A model generated the notes under the pieces. It ran no database searches and was not told the DNA's origin. It worked only from the letters and a program-made list of their open reading frames with translations. This document shows, one piece after another, positions 1-8,940 of a DNA stretch of 64,000 bases; within the stretch, counting starts at the first letter, position 1; every line of letters begins with the position of its first letter. The DNA comes from Streptomyces sp. DT2A-34 (GTDB taxonomy: Bacteria > Actinomycetota > Actinomycetes > Streptomycetales > Streptomycetaceae): assembly GCF_030499515.1 (NCBI RefSeq), contig NZ_JASTWJ010000001.1, positions 5,374,001-5,438,000 on the forward strand, read 5' to 3'. Both the position numbers and the translations under genes were made by a program.

Positions 1-10
1 GAAGCTTCAC
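1..10 (-). CDS. pstS: 5' end of pstS, phosphate-binding lipoprotein (partial)
   Basis: Only the first ten bases are present: GTG AAG CTT C on the minus strand, reading Met-Lys-Leu. A GGAAGGAA ribosome site (20-27) lies nine bases upstream. From memory, Streptomyces PstS, the high-affinity phosphate-binding lipoprotein of the Pst transporter, begins with the same three residues. The PHO box upstream and the Nudix-CHAD-ppk neighbours match the pst-ppk locus of the genus. Three codons prove nothing alone, so the call rests on context. Confidence 0.55.
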
Positions 11-116
11 TTGAGGGAGTTCCTTCCAGGAGCCGCCGTCCTGAATTCGGCGGCGTGCGAAGAATGGGCGGTGCGGACGCGTCCCGTCGGGCGTGGTCCG
101 TCACCGTGCAAGGCCG

Positions 117-171
117 AAATTAGGCAGGACAGGTGAAGGCGCCGAAGGACGTAAATGAACGAGGGGTGAAC
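117..171 (-). promoter_or_regulatory. PHO box and -10 element upstream of pstS
   Basis: On the minus strand, four consecutive 11-base units run 171-161 gttcacccctc, 160-150 gttcatttacg, 149-139 tccttcggcgc and 138-128 cttcacctgtc. The first two fit the Streptomyces PhoP direct-repeat unit (GTTCACC-like). A TAATTT -10 hexamer follows at 122-117, five bases after the last unit, as expected for a PhoP-activated promoter. The predicted transcript has a leader of about 100 nt before the pstS start. Expected behaviour: PhoP-dependent induction under phosphate limitation. Confidence 0.78.
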
Positions 172-256
172 CCCTGGGGACGGTGCGGTGAGGTCACGGA
201 ACGCTCACGTTGAGGACACGGGTGCATTCCGAGGCTTTGGGGTGGGTTGTAGCGGA

Positions 257-682
257 CTATGCCAGGCGCAGCGACCGCAGCAGGGCGTCCACGAGGTCGC
301 GGTCCCTCGGCTGGGTCAGGCGGCTCCGCGCGGCCGTGGGGGAGAGCCACAGCAGGCGGTCCACCTCGTCGGTCGGGGTGAAGGTGCCGGGGCCGGCCTC
401 GGCCGCCCAGTAGCGGACCTCCTTGGGTCGGCCGTTCGCCAGGTAGCGCAGGGTCGGCAGCTCGGCACCCGGCCGAGCGCGGTGACCCGTCTCCTCCGCG
501 ACCTCGCGCAGGGCACCGTCGAGCGGGGCCTCGCCGCGCTTCAGCTTGCCCTTGGGGTGGGACCAGTCGTCGTATTTCGGCCGATGGACCAGGCATATCT
601 CCAGCCCACCCGCTACCGGCGAACGGCGCCACAGGACGCAGCCCGCCGCGTGGACGGTGGTGAGGTCCTTCGCGTGAGTCAC
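257..682 (-). CDS. Nudix (MutT-type) hydrolase
   Basis: A 141-residue protein with a complete Nudix box at residues 45-67: Gly45, Glu51, then Arg59-Glu60 and Glu63-Glu64-x-Gly66, the metal-binding glutamates. The family hydrolyses nucleoside diphosphates linked to another group; members beside ppk and CHAD genes may act on dinucleoside polyphosphates or inositol/polyphosphate-like substrates. It lies just downstream of the CHAD gene on the same strand (59 bases apart), so it probably shares its transcript. Length is usual for a single Nudix domain. Substrate cannot be read from the sequence. Confidence 0.92.
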   Translation of the reverse strand: MTHAKDLTTVHAAGCVLWRRSPVAGGLEICLVHRPKYDDWSHPKGKLKRGEAPLDGALREVAEETGHRARPGAELPTLRYLANGRPKEVRYWAAEAGPGTFTPTDEVDRLLWLSPTAARSRLTQPRDRDLVDALLRSLRLA

Positions 683-741
683 CTGGGTGTGCCTCCTTCG
701 GGGATGCCTGCCCGGTCATGCGGGGCGTGTCCGCCCCTGGT

Positions 742-1980
742 TCAGGGCGCGCCCACCGTCTGGATCTGCCAGGACTGCTGGAACGCGAACCGCGCCGCCT
801 CCACCTCGTGCCGCTGGTCGGCGTGGAGCACACCGAGGGCGTAGGCCGTCGCCGGGGCGATCCGCGGGGTGCGGGCCGCCTGGGCCGCGGCGGCCGCCGC
901 CTCGGAGGCGTCACGGTGCCGGTTGAGGGCCTGGCCGGCCGTCAGCAGCCGTACGTCCACCCGGGTGCTGTCGCCGTGGAGGACCTCGCGGGCGTAGCGG
1001 TGCAGGCGCAGCAGCAGCCGGACCTGGTGCCAGGGCGCGTCCTGCGGGTGCGGGGACGGGTCCGGGGACAGGCCGTGGATCAGGGCCGTCGCGTTGTAGG
1101 GGTGGCCCGCGGTCACCAGGGGCAGCGCCGTCACCGCGTCGCTGAGGCGTTCCTCGGCGGCGGCCGCGAGGGGGCGCAGGTCGGCGGTGGCCGCGGCGGG
1201 GGTGAGGGGGACCTCGCTGGCCAGTAAGGCGATGTTGTCGGCTACCGCGTGAAAGCGGGAGGAGCCGAGGGCCTGGAGGGCGGTGGAGTGAGCCCGGGTG
1301 CGGGCGAGGGTGAGCTGGCGATCGAGCAGGGCGCCTGCTTTGGCCGCACCGACGGTGAGGTTGCCGCGCTCCGGGGTGGCCGCCGGGTGAGTGGGGAGGC
1401 CGGCGGTGCCGGGTGCCGCTTTCTGTGGGACGGGCGCCGCCCCAGCGGCACGACTGCCCGCGGCTCCGTTCGTACGGCTGCCCGCGGCTGCCTCGGTCGC
1501 GCCGTTCTCCGCACCCGCGCCGGACACGCCGCCCGCACCCGCGCCCTGCACACCGACCGCCCCCGGCTGCGTCGGCAGCACCGCCGCTCCCGACAACCGG
1601 TGCAGCGCCAGCAGCAGGCGTTCCAGGCGGGCCGCGTAGGCGTGTTCCATCGCCAGCGTTCCCGAGAGCCAGGCCAGTTCGGGGCGGATGGCCTCCGACC
1701 AGTCGGCGTCCAGCAAGGGGCGGAACGTGTGCAGGCTGGCGCTGATACGGCGGGCCGAGCGGCGCAGGGCCCGGGCCGCGTCGACGGACTGCTCCGAGCC
1801 GTTGTCCCCCGCTCTCGGCTTCGCTCGGGCGGGGGCACCCCCGTCGCCGCCGCCGGTCTCCCGGTGCTGGCGCAGGGCTCGGAGGAACTCCGTGGCCTGG
1901 GCACGCAGGTAGCCCGCGAGGGCGTCCCCGGTCACGGTCCCGGCCGTGGGGTCCGTCGGATCAAGGTGTTGCTGTGCCAC
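742..1980 (-). CDS. CHAD domain protein
   Basis: A 412-residue protein with two helical halves containing conserved His and Arg/Lys positions (for example LRALRQHRE near residue 35 and the [17 protein letters not shown] stretch near 320). This pattern fits the CHAD (conserved histidine alpha-helical) domain, which binds polyphosphate. An Ala/Gly-rich linker of about 60 residues (150-210) separates the halves. The start overlaps the end of ppk by 20 bases, so the two are translationally coupled. This supports a role in polyphosphate binding or granule organisation. No catalytic activity is predicted. Confidence 0.88.
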   Translation of the reverse strand: MAQQHLDPTDPTAGTVTGDALAGYLRAQATEFLRALRQHRETGGGDGGAPARAKPRAGDNGSEQSVDAARALRRSARRISASLHTFRPLLDADWSEAIRPELAWLSGTLAMEHAYAARLERLLLALHRLSGAAVLPTQPGAVGVQGAGAGGVSGAGAENGATEAAAGSRTNGAAGSRAAGAAPVPQKAAPGTAGLPTHPAATPERGNLTVGAAKAGALLDRQLTLARTRAHSTALQALGSSRFHAVADNIALLASEVPLTPAAATADLRPLAAAAEERLSDAVTALPLVTAGHPYNATALIHGLSPDPSPHPQDAPWHQVRLLLRLHRYAREVLHGDSTRVDVRLLTAGQALNRHRDASEAAAAAAQAARTPRIAPATAYALGVLHADQRHEVEAARFAFQQSWQIQTVGAP

Positions 1981-4198
1981 GCCGGCGCCTCCGGGCGTCT
2001 ATGAGCATCTCCTGGACGTTGCGCAGGGGCTGGCCGTCCGCGTCCGTCGCGTGCCGGGTCCACTCGCCGTCCGGACCGAGGTGCCAGGACGCGGTGGTGT
2101 CGGACATACCGGTCTCCATGAGCCGGTTCAGCGCGGCGCGGTGGGCCGGGTCGGTGACCCTGACCAGGGCTTCTATACGACGGTCGAGATTGCGGTGCAT
2201 CATGTCGGCGCTGCCGAACCACACCTCGGGCTCGCCGCCGTTGCCGAAGGCGAAGACCCGGGAGTGTTCGAGGAAGCGGCCGAGGACCGAGCGGACGCGG
2301 ATGTTCTCCGACAGTCCTGTCACGCCCGGGCGGATCGCGCAGATGCCGCGGACCCAGATGTCGACCGGCACGCCCGCCTGGGACGCGCCGTAGCAGGCGT
2401 CGATGAGCGCCTCGTCGACGATCGAGTTGACCTTGATGCGGACGTAGGCGGGACGCCCGGCACGGTGGTGCTGGACCTCCTTGTTGATCCGCGAGATCAG
2501 GCCGTCGCGCAGGGACTTGGGGGCCACAAGCAGACGGCGGTACGTCTCCCGGCGCGAGTAGCCGGAGAGGCGGTTGAACAGGTCGGACAGGTCCGCGCCG
2601 ACCTGCGGGTCGGCCGTCAGCAGGCCCAGGTCCTCGTAGAGCCGTGCCGTCTTCGGGTGGTAGTTGCCGGTGCCGACGTGGCTGTAGCGCCGTAGCGTCT
2701 CGCCCTCCTGGCGGACCACCAGCGACAGCTTGCAGTGGGTCTTCAGGCCGACGAGGCCGTACACCACATGGCAGCCGGCCTCCTCCAGCTTGCGCGCCCA
2801 CTTGATGTTGGCGTGCTCGTCGAAGCGGGCCTTGATCTCGACCAGGACGAGCACCTGCTTGCCGGCCTCGGCGGCGTCGATGAGCGCGTTGACTATGGGG
2901 GAGTCGCCGGAGGTCCGGTACAGGGTCTGCTTGATCGCGAGGACGTCCGGGTCGTCGGCCGCCTGCTCCAGGAACGCCTGCACGGAGGTGGAGAAGGAGT
3001 CGTACGGGTGGTGGAGGAGGACGTCCCGGTTGCGCAGGGCCGCGAAGATGTCCGGCGCGGACGCCGACTCGACCTCGGCGAGATCGCGATGGGTGCCCGC
3101 GACGAACTTCGGGTACTTCAGCTCGGGCCGGTCGATCGAGGCGATGCGGAAGAGACCGGTGAGGTCGAGCGGGCCGGTCAGCGGATACACCTCGGCCTCG
3201 CTGATCTTCAGCTCGCGCACCAGCAGGTCCAGGACCTCCTGGTTGATGTTCTCCTCGACCTCCAGGCGCACCGGCGGCCCGAAGCGGCGCCGCATGAGCT
3301 CCTTCTCCAGGGCCTGGAGCAGGTTCTCGGTGTCGTCCTCCTCGACCTCCAGGTCCTCGTTGCGGGTGACCCGGAAGGCGTGGTGCTCCAGCACCTCCAT
3401 GCCCGGGAACAGCTCCTCCAGGTGGGCCGCGATGACGTCCTCCAGCGGGACGAACCGGCCGGGGGAGGCCTCCAGGAAGCGGGAGAGCAGCGGCGGCACC
3501 TTGACGCGGGCGAAGTGCGGGGTGCCGGTGACGGGGTTCCGTACGCGTACGGCCAGGTTGAGGGACAGGCCGGAGATGTACGGGAAGGGGTGCGCCGGGT
3601 CGACGGCGAGGGGGGTAAGGACCGGGAAGATCTGGTGCCGGAACAGGGTGAACAGGCGGGCCTGCTCCTTCTCCTGCAGCTCGTTCCAGCGGACCAGGTG
3701 GATGCCCTCCTCCGCGAGGGCGGGGGCGACGTCCTCGTGGTAGCAGGCGGCGTGCCGGGCCATCAGCTCGCGGGAGCGGGCCCAGATCATCTCCAGGACC
3801 TCGCGGGGCTGCAGGCCGGACGCGGACCGGGTGGCGACACCGGTGGCGATACGGCGCTTCAGTCCGGCCACGCGGACCATGAAGAACTCGTCCAGGTTGC
3901 TGGCGAAGATCGCCAGGAAGTTCGCCCGCTCCAGGAGCGGGGTGTTCGGGTCCTCGGCGAGTTCCAGGACGCGCTCGTTGAACGCGAGCCAGCTGCGCTC
4001 ACGGTCCAGGAAGCGGCCCTGGGGCAACTGGACACCGTCGACCTGGGTGACCTCGTACGCGTCGAGGTCGGCATCGATGTCGGGCTCCAGCTCGGAGACC
4101 ACCGCCGAGGTGACCGTGTGCGGGCGGTGCGCCGCGATGGAGCCGACGGAGGGCTGTGCGTGCTGGACGTTTGCCTGGGCGTTCGTGGACTGGCTCAT
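1961..4198 (-). CDS. ppk: Polyphosphate kinase 1
   Basis: A 745-residue PPK1 with the standard N, H, C1 and C2 regions. It polymerises ATP gamma-phosphate into polyphosphate reversibly at the membrane. The C1 region contains the [20 protein letters not shown] stretch with the autophosphorylated histidine, and C2 contains [10 protein letters not shown] near the C-terminus. The frame is open upstream to 4336, but the ATG at 4198 (MSQSTNAQ) matches the usual N-terminus better than the Pro/Ala-rich extension, so I chose it. It is first gene of ppk-CHAD-Nudix. In Streptomyces, ppk is reported to respond to phosphate through PhoP. Confidence 0.96.
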   Translation of the reverse strand: MSQSTNAQANVQHAQPSVGSIAAHRPHTVTSAVVSELEPDIDADLDAYEVTQVDGVQLPQGRFLDRERSWLAFNERVLELAEDPNTPLLERANFLAIFASNLDEFFMVRVAGLKRRIATGVATRSASGLQPREVLEMIWARSRELMARHAACYHEDVAPALAEEGIHLVRWNELQEKEQARLFTLFRHQIFPVLTPLAVDPAHPFPYISGLSLNLAVRVRNPVTGTPHFARVKVPPLLSRFLEASPGRFVPLEDVIAAHLEELFPGMEVLEHHAFRVTRNEDLEVEEDDTENLLQALEKELMRRRFGPPVRLEVEENINQEVLDLLVRELKISEAEVYPLTGPLDLTGLFRIASIDRPELKYPKFVAGTHRDLAEVESASAPDIFAALRNRDVLLHHPYDSFSTSVQAFLEQAADDPDVLAIKQTLYRTSGDSPIVNALIDAAEAGKQVLVLVEIKARFDEHANIKWARKLEEAGCHVVYGLVGLKTHCKLSLVVRQEGETLRRYSHVGTGNYHPKTARLYEDLGLLTADPQVGADLSDLFNRLSGYSRRETYRRLLVAPKSLRDGLISRINKEVQHHRAGRPAYVRIKVNSIVDEALIDACYGASQAGVPVDIWVRGICAIRPGVTGLSENIRVRSVLGRFLEHSRVFAFGNGGEPEVWFGSADMMHRNLDRRIEALVRVTDPAHRAALNRLMETGMSDTTASWHLGPDGEWTRHATDADGQPLRNVQEMLIDARRRRRGTATP

Positions 4199-4342
4199 AT
4201 GCCCATTGTTCCGCGTGGCGAGGCTTATGGGCGCGTCGGAAAGCGCGGGCGGGAGCGTGGCGGGGAGGCGTCGTGCGTCCCCGTTCCTCGCGCTCCCTCC
4301 TGGGGGCGGCGCAGGCTCTGGCACGGCGGGGGTCATTGCCTG

Positions 4343-4375
4343 AGCGTCGCAAGGCTGTCTGAACCAATGGTTACG
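4343..4375 (-). promoter_or_regulatory. Weak PHO-like repeat upstream of ppk
   Basis: On the minus strand three 11-base blocks, cgtaaccattg (4375-4365), gttcagacagc (4364-4354) and cttgcgacgct (4353-4343), resemble degenerate PhoP units. Only the middle one starts with the GTTCA core. It lies about 145 bases upstream of the chosen ppk start. Suggestive only. Confidence 0.35.
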
Positions 4376-4437
4376 GAGACATGGCGTGTGGGATAGCGGG
4401 GGGCGGCTCGCGGGCGACTACGTAGCCGCCGGGATGT

Positions 4438-4480
4438 CCGGCCCGTACGTCCCTCCCCCGTGGAGGGACGTACGGGCCGG
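4438..4480. terminator. Strong intrinsic hairpin, end of ABC-2 operon
   Basis: A perfect 19-bp stem, ccggcccgtacgtccctcc at 4438-4456 and its complement at 4462-4480, around a 5-base loop. It lies six bases beyond the stop of the last permease gene. No T tract follows, which is common in Streptomyces terminators. It also separates this operon from the ppk promoter region. Confidence 0.85.
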
Positions 4481-4485
4481 AGGTC

Positions 4486-5466
4486 TCAGGGCGTGCGGCG
4501 GCGCAGCAGCCGGAAGGCGGCGGCGGTGGCCAGCGCGGCGGCGCCGAGCAGGAGGCCGGTTTCGACGAGATGGAGCGGCCAGAAGTGCGAGGCGGGGTGG
4601 TAGTCGGTGTAGAAGCCGACGATGTCGTGGGCGGCGAGACACTTGGCGTCGTCGACGCACAGGGGGTCGGGGTCGCGGGCGCCTGTGGAGGTGAGGGCGC
4701 CCTGGTCGCCGTAGAGGATGTGCACGGGTGACTGGTAGCCGGTCTTCAGGGTGCCGATCGCGGTCTCCCAGGGCACCAGGTTGCGGCTCGCGACGGTGGC
4801 GAGGGCCTCCAGTGCACCGGTGGCGACCGGGGCGACGGCGAGTGCCGGGAGCGCGCGGCGCAGGAGCAGACCCGCGAGGACGCCGGTGGCGAGGCCGAGC
4901 AGGGGTGCGGCGATGGCGACGGTGCCGTTGGCCTGGAGGTTGTCGTCGGTGTACCAGGACCACCGGCCCAGCGGGAGCGGGTGCGCGTCGGACACCAGGC
5001 GGTGCAGGAGGGCGAGGACAGTCGTGCCGACCGTGAGCAGGACCGCCGGGACGGCGAGTTTGGCGGCCAGCCAGCGGGTGGGGGTGATGCCCTGGGTCCA
5101 GGCGAGACGTGCGGTGCCGTTCTCCATCTCACGGCCGACGAGGGCGGCGCCCGCCCAGGCGGCGACGAGCGCGGGGAGCCAGTTGAGGCCGGACCCGGCG
5201 GCCCTGAAGACCCGGTCGAAGTCGTAGATCGGGTCGCCCCACACGCAGGCCTCGCGGCCGGCGCACACCCGGTCCCACTCTGCCTGGGCCGCGTCGGCAC
5301 CCGGTCCGTATGCCCACAGCAGTACCGCCGCTCCGCCGAGGAAGACGACCGCCCACACGATCATCGACGCGCGGTGCAGCCGCAGGACGGTCCAGATCAG
5401 GCCGCGGGGACCGCGGGGCGGCCGGCTGGTGGCGGGGGCCGCAGTAGTGGTGAGTGCGGTGGTCAT
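4486..5466 (-). CDS. ABC-2 type transporter permease
   Basis: A 326-residue membrane protein with about six hydrophobic segments. The first is near residues 33-50 (VWAVVFLGGAAVLLWAY) and the last near 295-315; a large extracytoplasmic loop carries Cys residues (CAGREACVWGD). It starts at ATG 5466, overlapping the preceding permease stop by 4 bases. The frame stays open far upstream, but only this start gives sensible sequence. It is a paralogue of the neighbouring permease: both have GPRGL near the N-terminus, GTARLAWTQ and a CVDDAKCLA-HDIVGFY block. The two probably form a heterodimeric exporter with the adjacent ATPase. Substrate unknown. Confidence 0.88.
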   Translation of the reverse strand: MTTALTTTAAPATSRPPRGPRGLIWTVLRLHRASMIVWAVVFLGGAAVLLWAYGPGADAAQAEWDRVCAGREACVWGDPIYDFDRVFRAAGSGLNWLPALVAAWAGAALVGREMENGTARLAWTQGITPTRWLAAKLAVPAVLLTVGTTVLALLHRLVSDAHPLPLGRWSWYTDDNLQANGTVAIAAPLLGLATGVLAGLLLRRALPALAVAPVATGALEALATVASRNLVPWETAIGTLKTGYQSPVHILYGDQGALTSTGARDPDPLCVDDAKCLAAHDIVGFYTDYHPASHFWPLHLVETGLLLGAAALATAAAFRLLRRRTP

Positions 5467-6467
5467 ACGGCGGCTCCGGTACGGCGGTTCAGCAGTCGGA
5501 AGGCGATCAGGACCGCCAGCGCCGCGACGGCGAGGACGATGCCCGTCTCCACCAGCTGAAGGGGCCAGAAGTGCGACGACGGGTGGTAGTCGAGGTAGAA
5601 GCCGACGATGTCGTGCTCGGCGAGGCACTTGGCGTCGTCGACGCAGATGGGGTCCGGGACGCGGGCGCCGGTGGAGGTGAGCGCGCCCTCGTCGAGGACC
5701 ATGCCGGTGTAGGGCGGGTACTCGTCCTTGTTCGTGAGGGTCTCGACCGGCCACAGGTGCGGGCGCAGTGTGCCGAGCGTGGTCAGCAGGAACGCCTGGG
5801 CGACGACCGCCGTGCCGAGTGCGGGTAGGGCCCGGCGCTGGAGCAGGCCCGCGAGGACGCCGACGGTGAGGCCGAGGAGGGCGTAGGCGGTGGCGAGGGT
5901 GCCGTTGGCCAGGAAGATGTCGTCCTCGTACCACTCCCGCCAGGGCGTGATCGACCGCAGTCGGCCGGTTGACGACCACGCCATGCGGTGCAGCAGCGTG
6001 AGCATGGTCGTGCCCGCCACCAGCAGGACGGCCGGGACGGCGAGCTTGGCGGCCAGCCAGCGGGCCGGGGACACGGACTGGGTCCAGGCCAACTGGGCGG
6101 TTCCACTCTCCAGTTCGCGCCCGATGAGCGCGGCGCCGGCCCACGCCGCGACGAGCAGCGGCACGAAGTTCAGGAGGGGGTCGCCGAGACTGTTGGCCAG
6201 GTTGAGGAGGCTGATGGCGGGACCCGAGTAGTCGCAGTCCGGGCCGGCCTCCGGCAAGTGGCAGCCCATCGCCCGGTATTCGGCCCAGGCGGCGTCCGTC
6301 CCCGGCCCGTACGCGAACAGCAGCGCCCCGGCACCGACGGCCACCAGCATCCCCCAGAACCACAGCGCCCAGCGGTGCACCCGCAGCATCGCCCAGACCA
6401 GTCCGCGCGGCCCCCGGGAGGGCGCGACGCCGGTGGGCGGCGTCTCGATGGTCACGGCGGTGGTCAT
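5463..6467 (-). CDS. ABC-2 type transporter permease
   Basis: A 334-residue membrane protein, paralogous to the next gene. Shared features are the N-terminal GPRGLVWAMLRVHRW, the motif GTAQLAWTQSVSPARWLAAKLA after transmembrane segment 2, and the CVDDAKCLAEHDIVGFYLDYHPSSHFWP loop before the last segment (quoted in pieces: CVDDAKC then FYLDYHP). It overlaps the ATPase stop and the next permease start by 4 bases each, so the four genes form one coupled operon under the GntR regulator. Similar YtrA-controlled operons export cell-envelope-active compounds or sense envelope stress. That is inference here. Confidence 0.88.
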   Translation of the reverse strand: MTTAVTIETPPTGVAPSRGPRGLVWAMLRVHRWALWFWGMLVAVGAGALLFAYGPGTDAAWAEYRAMGCHLPEAGPDCDYSGPAISLLNLANSLGDPLLNFVPLLVAAWAGAALIGRELESGTAQLAWTQSVSPARWLAAKLAVPAVLLVAGTTMLTLLHRMAWSSTGRLRSITPWREWYEDDIFLANGTLATAYALLGLTVGVLAGLLQRRALPALGTAVVAQAFLLTTLGTLRPHLWPVETLTNKDEYPPYTGMVLDEGALTSTGARVPDPICVDDAKCLAEHDIVGFYLDYHPSSHFWPLQLVETGIVLAVAALAVLIAFRLLNRRTGAAV

Positions 6468-7351
6468 ACGGCGGCCTCCCGCACGGAGTCCAGCCGCAGG
6501 CCCGGCGCCCCGGGGGCGCGCAGGTGGGCCAGGACCAGCTCCTCCAGGGTCGGGGCGGTGCTCTGCCAGTCGGCGCCGAGGGGGCCCTCGGGACGTACGA
6601 GTGCGGTGATCTGACGGCCCGTCGTGCGGGACTCGATGACGGTGTGCGCGTCGAGGGACGTGTCGGCCCGGCCCGTGACGAGCCGGTGCGCGGCGAGCAG
6701 GTCGTCCAGCGGGCCGGCGAGGCGGACGCGGCCGGCGCCGAGCAGCAGGAGGTGGTCGCAGGCGCCGTCCAGCTCGGCGACGACGTGCGAGGACATGACA
6801 ACCGTGGTGCCGTGTTCGGCGGCGTCGGCCATGAGCGCGGCCATCAGCTGGTGCCGGGCCAGCGGGTCGAGGTCGGCCATCGGCTCGTCCAGGAGCAGCA
6901 GTTCGGGGCGCTTGCCGAGGGCCAGGGCGAGCGCGACGCGGGTGCGCTGGCCGCCGGAGAGCGTGCGGATCTTCGCGTCCGGGTCCAGGTCGCCCTCGGC
7001 GACGATCCGCTCGGCGACCCGGGCGTCCCAGCGGCGGGGGTTCAGCTCACGGCCGAGGCGCAGGGTGTCGGCGACGGTGAGCTGGGGGTGCAGGGGCTTG
7101 TCCTGGGCGACGTACGCGAGGCGCTCGCGGGCCGCCGCGGGGGCCTGGCCGAGGACGGTGACCGTGCCGTCGGTGGGGCGCAGCAGCCCGGCGGCGAGGG
7201 AGAGCAGGGTCGACTTGCCCGCGCCGTTCGGCCCGACGAGGGCGCAGACGCTGCCCACGGGGAGCCGGAAGGAGCAGTCGTCCAGGGCGGCCTTGCGGCG
7301 CCGCCCGAACAGCCTGCCCAGCGCGGCCGCCTCGATGGCGGTCTCGGTCAT
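6464..7351 (-). CDS. ABC transporter ATP-binding protein
   Basis: A 295-residue ATPase. It has Walker A GPNGAGKST near residue 41, a Q-loop (VAQDKPLHPQ), an LSGGQRTR signature near 131, Walker B LLLLDEPMADLD near 152 and an H-loop (MSSHVV). The start is ATG 7351 (MTETAIEAAALG), overlapping the GntR stop by 4 bases; a longer upstream frame encodes only GntR-antisense-like low-complexity sequence. It energises the two following permeases. Confidence 0.93.
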   Translation of the reverse strand: MTETAIEAAALGRLFGRRRKAALDDCSFRLPVGSVCALVGPNGAGKSTLLSLAAGLLRPTDGTVTVLGQAPAAARERLAYVAQDKPLHPQLTVADTLRLGRELNPRRWDARVAERIVAEGDLDPDAKIRTLSGGQRTRVALALALGKRPELLLLDEPMADLDPLARHQLMAALMADAAEHGTTVVMSSHVVAELDGACDHLLLLGAGRVRLAGPLDDLLAAHRLVTGRADTSLDAHTVIESRTTGRQITALVRPEGPLGADWQSTAPTLEELVLAHLRAPGAPGLRLDSVREAAV

Positions 7352-7734
7352 GACTCGTCCCCCTTGAAGTGCGTGTCCAGTACAGAAGTGAACAGAGCGT
7401 CCACGTCGTCGCGGTCCAACCCCGCCTCGCGGGCCCGTACGGCCCACGCGTCCAGTTCGGTGCGCAGGGGCGATTCGGCCGGCGCGGTGCTCAGTGCGCG
7501 CCGTACGAATGTGCCGAGTCCCCGACGCGCCTCGACCAGGCCCTCGCGTTCCAGTTCGCGGTAGGCCTTGAGGACGGTGTTGGGGTTGATGGCGGTGGCC
7601 TCGACGACCTCACGGGCCGTCGGCAGCTTGTCCCCCGGCTCCAACAGGCCCAGGCGCAGGGCCTGTTTGGTCTGCTGGACGATCTGCACGTAGGTGGCGA
7701 CGCCGGAGCGCCGGTCGATGCGGTACTCGACCAT
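7348..7734 (-). CDS. GntR family regulator, YtrA type
   Basis: A 128-residue protein with an N-terminal winged helix (about residues 10-75, including PTAREVVEATAINPNTVLKAYRE) and a short helical tail (80-128). This is the length and layout of the YtrA subfamily, which usually represses its own ABC operon. The start is ATG 7734 (MVEYRIDRR), with a GTG immediately before it; AAAGGGTGG acts as ribosome site. It sits directly below a 38-base palindrome (7742-7779), its likely operator. The upstream in-frame extension would translate the operator itself and was rejected. Confidence 0.9.
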   Translation of the reverse strand: MVEYRIDRRSGVATYVQIVQQTKQALRLGLLEPGDKLPTAREVVEATAINPNTVLKAYRELEREGLVEARRGLGTFVRRALSTAPAESPLRTELDAWAVRAREAGLDRDDVDALFTSVLDTHFKGDES

Positions 7735-7741
7735 CACGTTC

Positions 7742-7779
7742 CACCACCCTTTCACTAATTGAGTAGTGAAAGGGTGGTG
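7742..7779. promoter_or_regulatory. Palindromic operator of the YtrA-type regulator
   Basis: Perfect 16-bp arms, caccaccctttcacta (7742-7757) and its complement (7764-7779), around a 6-base centre. It ends eight bases before the regulator start, and its start-proximal arm includes the AAAGGGTGG ribosome site on the minus strand. The same palindrome in RNA would hide that ribosome site in a hairpin. Confidence 0.82.
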
Positions 7780-7858
7780 CAAGAGAAGGGGCGGCGTCAA
7801 GGGTGCCGCCCCTTACAGGAGTTATGTTCGGTTTGCCGTCACGTGTCCGCCCGGTGCA

Positions 7859-8785
7859 TCACGTCTCAGCCCGGTACATAAGGTCCGTCTCGTACGTCAC
7901 GAACCCCAGCCGCTCGTACACCGACACCGCCGCCTTGTTGTCGGCGTCGACGTAGAGCATCGCCGTGGGCAGCCCCTGCGCGGCCAGATGCCGCAGCCCG
8001 ATCGTCGTCAGGGCCTTGCCGAGGCCGCCGCCCTGCGCGCCCGGGTGCACGCCGAGGACGTACACCTCGCCGAGCCGTTCCTCCGCGTGGACCTTCGTCC
8101 AGTGGAAGCCGATGAGTTCGCCCGCCCGCTCCGCCAGGAAGAACCCCGCCGGGTCGAACCACGGCTCGGCCTTGCGGTCGTCGAGGTCGCGCTGGGTGAG
8201 GGAGCCCTGCTCGGGGTGGTGGGCGAAGGCGGCGGCGTTCACGGCGAGCCAGGCCGCGTCGTCCTGGCCGGGCACGAAGGCGCGGACCGTCACGCCCTCG
8301 GGGAGTACCGGGTCCGCCAGCTTCAGGTCCGCCAGCGAGCGGCGCATCTGGCGCAGTTCGCGGAACAGGGTGAGACCGAGGACCTGGGAGAGATGCCGGG
8401 CGGCGGAGTGGCCGCCGTGGGCCCACACCCGCAGCCGCTTGCCGGACGCGGCGAGGAGCGCCGAGCCGAGCGCGCGGCCGTGACCGTGGCCGCGGTGCGA
8501 GGGGTGGACGACCAGCTCGGCGGCCGGGGCCTCCACCGGGTCGGTGTCCTCCAGCTGGGCGTAGCCGACGAGTTCGCCGGCGACGGTCAGCAGCAGATGC
8601 GACACGCCTTCGCGCGCGCCTCCGCGCAGTTGCAGCCGGCCCTGCTCGGACACCGCCTGCTGCCCGTCGTTCCGGGCGGCCTCCGCGAGCAGTTCGAGTA
8701 CGGCCTCGGTCTGCTCCGGGGAGAGCGCGGAGTGGGTCTCGATGGAACGGGTCGGGAGGGGGTGTGCGGTGTCGTCGCTGGTCAT
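7859..8785 (-). CDS. mshD: Mycothiol synthase
   Basis: A 308-residue protein made of two tandem GNAT folds. The first half has the acetyl-CoA loop pattern HPSHRGHGHGRALGSALL (near 85-105); the second has VHPGAQGGGLGKALTTIGL (near 240-258) and ends with the family-like VYERLGFVTYETDLMYR. It acetylates Cys-GlcN-Ins, the last step of mycothiol synthesis in actinobacteria. The start is ATG 8785 (MTSDDTAHPL); the frame is open further upstream but without a good start. It is monocistronic in this setting. Confidence 0.93.
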   Translation of the reverse strand: MTSDDTAHPLPTRSIETHSALSPEQTEAVLELLAEAARNDGQQAVSEQGRLQLRGGAREGVSHLLLTVAGELVGYAQLEDTDPVEAPAAELVVHPSHRGHGHGRALGSALLAASGKRLRVWAHGGHSAARHLSQVLGLTLFRELRQMRRSLADLKLADPVLPEGVTVRAFVPGQDDAAWLAVNAAAFAHHPEQGSLTQRDLDDRKAEPWFDPAGFFLAERAGELIGFHWTKVHAEERLGEVYVLGVHPGAQGGGLGKALTTIGLRHLAAQGLPTAMLYVDADNKAAVSVYERLGFVTYETDLMYRAET

Positions 8786-8940
8786 GCGTACGAGGGTAAG
8801 GGGAGCGTCCGGCAATGTGGCGGCAAAGGGGCGGGCAAAGGGAAACCAGAAAGTAACCATGAACCCCCTGTCGCGCTACGCGCGTTGACTCTAGGCTGCG
8901 CGCGACGGGGCCATGTCACTTTCGACCCACAGGGGGGCGT

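Noticed and set aside
2735..4396. 553-residue plus-strand frame opposite ppk
   Set aside because: Leu/Gly/Asp-rich shadow of ppk without any recognisable motif.
4486..6801. 771-residue minus-strand open frame spanning two permeases
   Set aside because: Only its C-terminal third (from ATG 5466) is protein-like; the rest is the wrong frame of the second permease and the ATPase gene.
8851..8892. PHO box for the secreted nucleotidase
   Set aside because: gtaacc and gaaccc fragments are 7 bases apart rather than 11, so they do not form a PhoP repeat.
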